From Spizellomyces punctatus DAOM BR117 (Eukaryota; Chytridiomycota; Chytridiomycetes; Spizellomycetales; Spizellomycetaceae), in assembly GCF_000182565.1 (NCBI RefSeq), contig NW_015971554.1, positions 411,912 to 475,911 of the forward strand: a stretch of DNA of 64,000 bases, read 5' to 3'. The notes beneath the pieces were generated by a model, which was given only the letters and a program-made list of their open reading frames with translations, had not been told where the DNA came from and ran no database searches. Shown piece after piece: positions 62,151 to 64,000 of this stretch. The position numbers and the translations under genes were made by a program. Within the stretch, counting starts at the first letter, position 1; each line of letters begins with the position of its first letter.

Positions 62151-64000
62151 TTAGCCAGGTGACGATATTTGTAAATTCGCCAGTGCGTCCCTCATCTCAA
62201 GGCCAAGTTGTGGATCTACATATTTTCAATTGTTAGTGCATATCTGTGGTATCTACGATTCAAACCAACTCACTTCGCCGCATATCCACCAAACAAGCCA
62301 GCTTAGGATTCTGTGATATGGTAGAGGCCGCGGCTGAGATCTTGATCATGCAATCTTTGAAAGCAGCCACCGCTATAAGCCAAAGTTCCTTAACTTCCTC
62401 CCATGCTTGCTGGTCCTTGCCAAGCGATGCCTTGCAACCATCGAGTATAAACGAAAGACCTTGTTCAAGCAATCCTTCCACAGTCAGACGATTACTCTCA
62501 ACTTGATCAGAATTGAGCTCGCGCAGGATCATCAACGAAAGAGTCGTCATACTAGCCCGCAAAGTGAGCCCATCCTGCTTCGCGCTGTGGTCAAATTCCA
62601 CGAGATCCCGCAGAAGTAACCGGGTCGCGTCTATGAACTTCCTGTCTGCCGACACCGCTTTACGATTGGTAGCAACAATGTTGAGAAGGATGCTAACAAG
62701 TGTGAGCCTCAAAGGCGACTGCGAGTCGAGAATGGACCAAAAATCGACCACCATGGCACAGCCGCCTTCATCCACAAATATGTTTCCAATCTCTGGGTCC
62801 GTGGTTATATTTACAAAAGCAGGACCGAGAAATTCCATAGGATGCACGCCAACAGAGTTCATTCTGCAACGACAGCAATAAGCTACATTATAAATACTTA
62901 GTCGTCACAACCTGCTTACCGTCTTCTCCCTGCTAGAACAAGCAATGGAACAATATGCCGGATCTCGTGTGGAGAGAGGGTATCATCTTCAGCCAGCCAT
63001 GATGATAGCGCCCTAAGACACGATGCCGTGACTACATTGTCCAAGACGCCTATATCGTTTTCGGATCGATACTCCGCCTTTCCAATTGCAAAGGTCAACA
63101 GCTGAACAGTGTATGTAGGGACTAAGGTAAATGGCTCACCATTTCTTCAAGCAGATAAGCACTGATAGCGGTAAATGCTTCATGCAAAGCCTCTCTGATT
63201 GAAAGCAAGACGTCGACGGAGATGGATATAGGACCGTTCTCTTCCACAAGCCCGCGCATGGAATAATCGACAATTTCACAACATACTGGCGTTATGGCCA
63301 CAAATTGTGATTCTGGCGTCGTAACGCTGTTGACGGGCAGGTCGTCGAGCAGGACACGGAGCTCCCCGCACGCCACGTGAATCAGCAACGCTACAAATTG
63401 TTCAACCGAAAGCCGAGACGTTCTTGCATTTTGAATCTGCTGATCGGTGAAACCCCATCTTGAACCAAATCGCCGAAACATTGTCGCTGCTAAGATTAAA
63501 GACATATCTCTCTGGCTTGTGCCTGAACGAGAATTAGCGATTCGTGGCACATGAGGTGCAGATAAGAACTACAACATACCAATCTTGCTTCCGTACACAT
63601 CCTTAAGCCCCTCCCGGATTTCTAGCGCCCATAGTGGTATAGCCTTATCCGTTTGCTCTTCGGGTAATGCTGAGCACAGTTCAATCAACAGGCTACCAAC
63701 ATCAAATTTGAGCTGCCCTTGATTATTAGAAAAGACGGCGGCAAGCGTGGGCAATATCCCGAAAAGCGTGCTGTCAATCATTGCAGAACCGGTCGGATCT
63801 TCAGTACCTCGATAGGCATTCGCCTGCCGCACATACGTCTCAACAACCGAAAACGCCAGTTTCGTGATAGATGCTGTTTAATATGAGCTTTAGTCAATAA
63901 AAAAGGTCTCATAAGAGCAAGTGGTTATGCTTACAATTAGCATCACGCGAGTCAAGTGCAGTAGACACTACTGTCTGTAGCACAGGACCGAGATGATCTA
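62151..64000 (-). CDS. neurochondrin-family protein (5' partial, cut by window end)
   Basis: C-terminal ~525 residues from exons >64000..63934, 63873..63580, 63522..63140, 63101..62920, 62863..62274, 62215..62151; all phases agree. The sequence is an all-helical, armadillo-like repeat protein. The region RDMSLILAATMFRRFGSRWG, then EQFVALLIHVACGELRVLLD and PVCCEIVDYSMRGLVEE, followed by LLSIREALHEAFTAISAYLL, resembles the neurochondrin domain. The last part (CLRALSSWLAEDD, LLVLAGRR, GPAFVNIT) continues the helical repeats. Animal neurochondrin acts in signalling and neurite growth; in other eukaryotes the role is unknown, so no function is assigned here. The start lies beyond the window. Confidence 0.7.

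Overview
This window looks like nuclear DNA of an early-diverging, zoosporic (chytrid-type) fungus. Genes are compact and intron-rich. I modelled about 77 introns; nearly all are GT-AG, most are 55-95 nt, and donors are typically GTATGT, GTAAGT or GTGAGT. Gene content is fungal or opisthokont (tricalbin, P4-ATPase, CDC5, GATA and C2H2 factors, DAHP synthase). A gene related to AXDND1, an axonemal-dynein light-chain-domain protein, points to a flagellated life stage, so Chytridiomycota (possibly Spizellomycetales) is my best guess. A 382-base run of N at 35949-36330 and two apparent one-base homopolymer frameshifts mark this as draft assembly.

Left part (1-16.4 kb): a GATA factor cut by the window start; a large LEUNIG-like co-repressor (LisH/LUFS, poly-Q, WD40); a minus-strand gene for an unrecognised multi-CxxC zinc protein (copy A); a tRNA-Val; a PH-domain protein; and a DsbA/thioredoxin-fold protein.

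Middle (17.5-36.8 kb): a membrane-anchored WS/DGAT-like acyltransferase followed in tandem by an mpaB/latex-clearing-type oxygenase; a second, identical tRNA-Val in inverted orientation; a P4-ATPase lipid flippase; an orphan membrane protein; a monocarboxylate-transporter-like MFS protein; a small SANT protein; and the splicing factor CDC5, interrupted by the assembly gap.

Right part (37-64 kb): a second copy (B) of the multi-CxxC zinc protein; an NmrA-like NAD(P)-binding protein; a tricalbin (SMP plus three C2 domains) for membrane contact sites; a C2H2 transcription factor; a Ser/Thr-Pro-rich protein with KEN and RxxL motifs. Then come four minus-strand genes: a RING-H2 E3 ligase, DAHP synthase, the AXDND1-like protein, and a neurochondrin-like protein cut by the window end.

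Genes are individually transcribed, and no operon or obvious biosynthetic cluster is present. The best candidate for something undescribed is the paralogous pair at 7789-11337 and 37084-39629. Both carry the same spacing of four CxxC pairs plus a CTECGGG motif, followed by a divergent C-terminal domain that vaguely resembles a GNAT acetyltransferase. Exon coordinates below were derived by hand from splice-site consensus and reading-frame closure. Each completed model sums to a multiple of three, except copy B (one base over) and CDC5 (broken by the gap).
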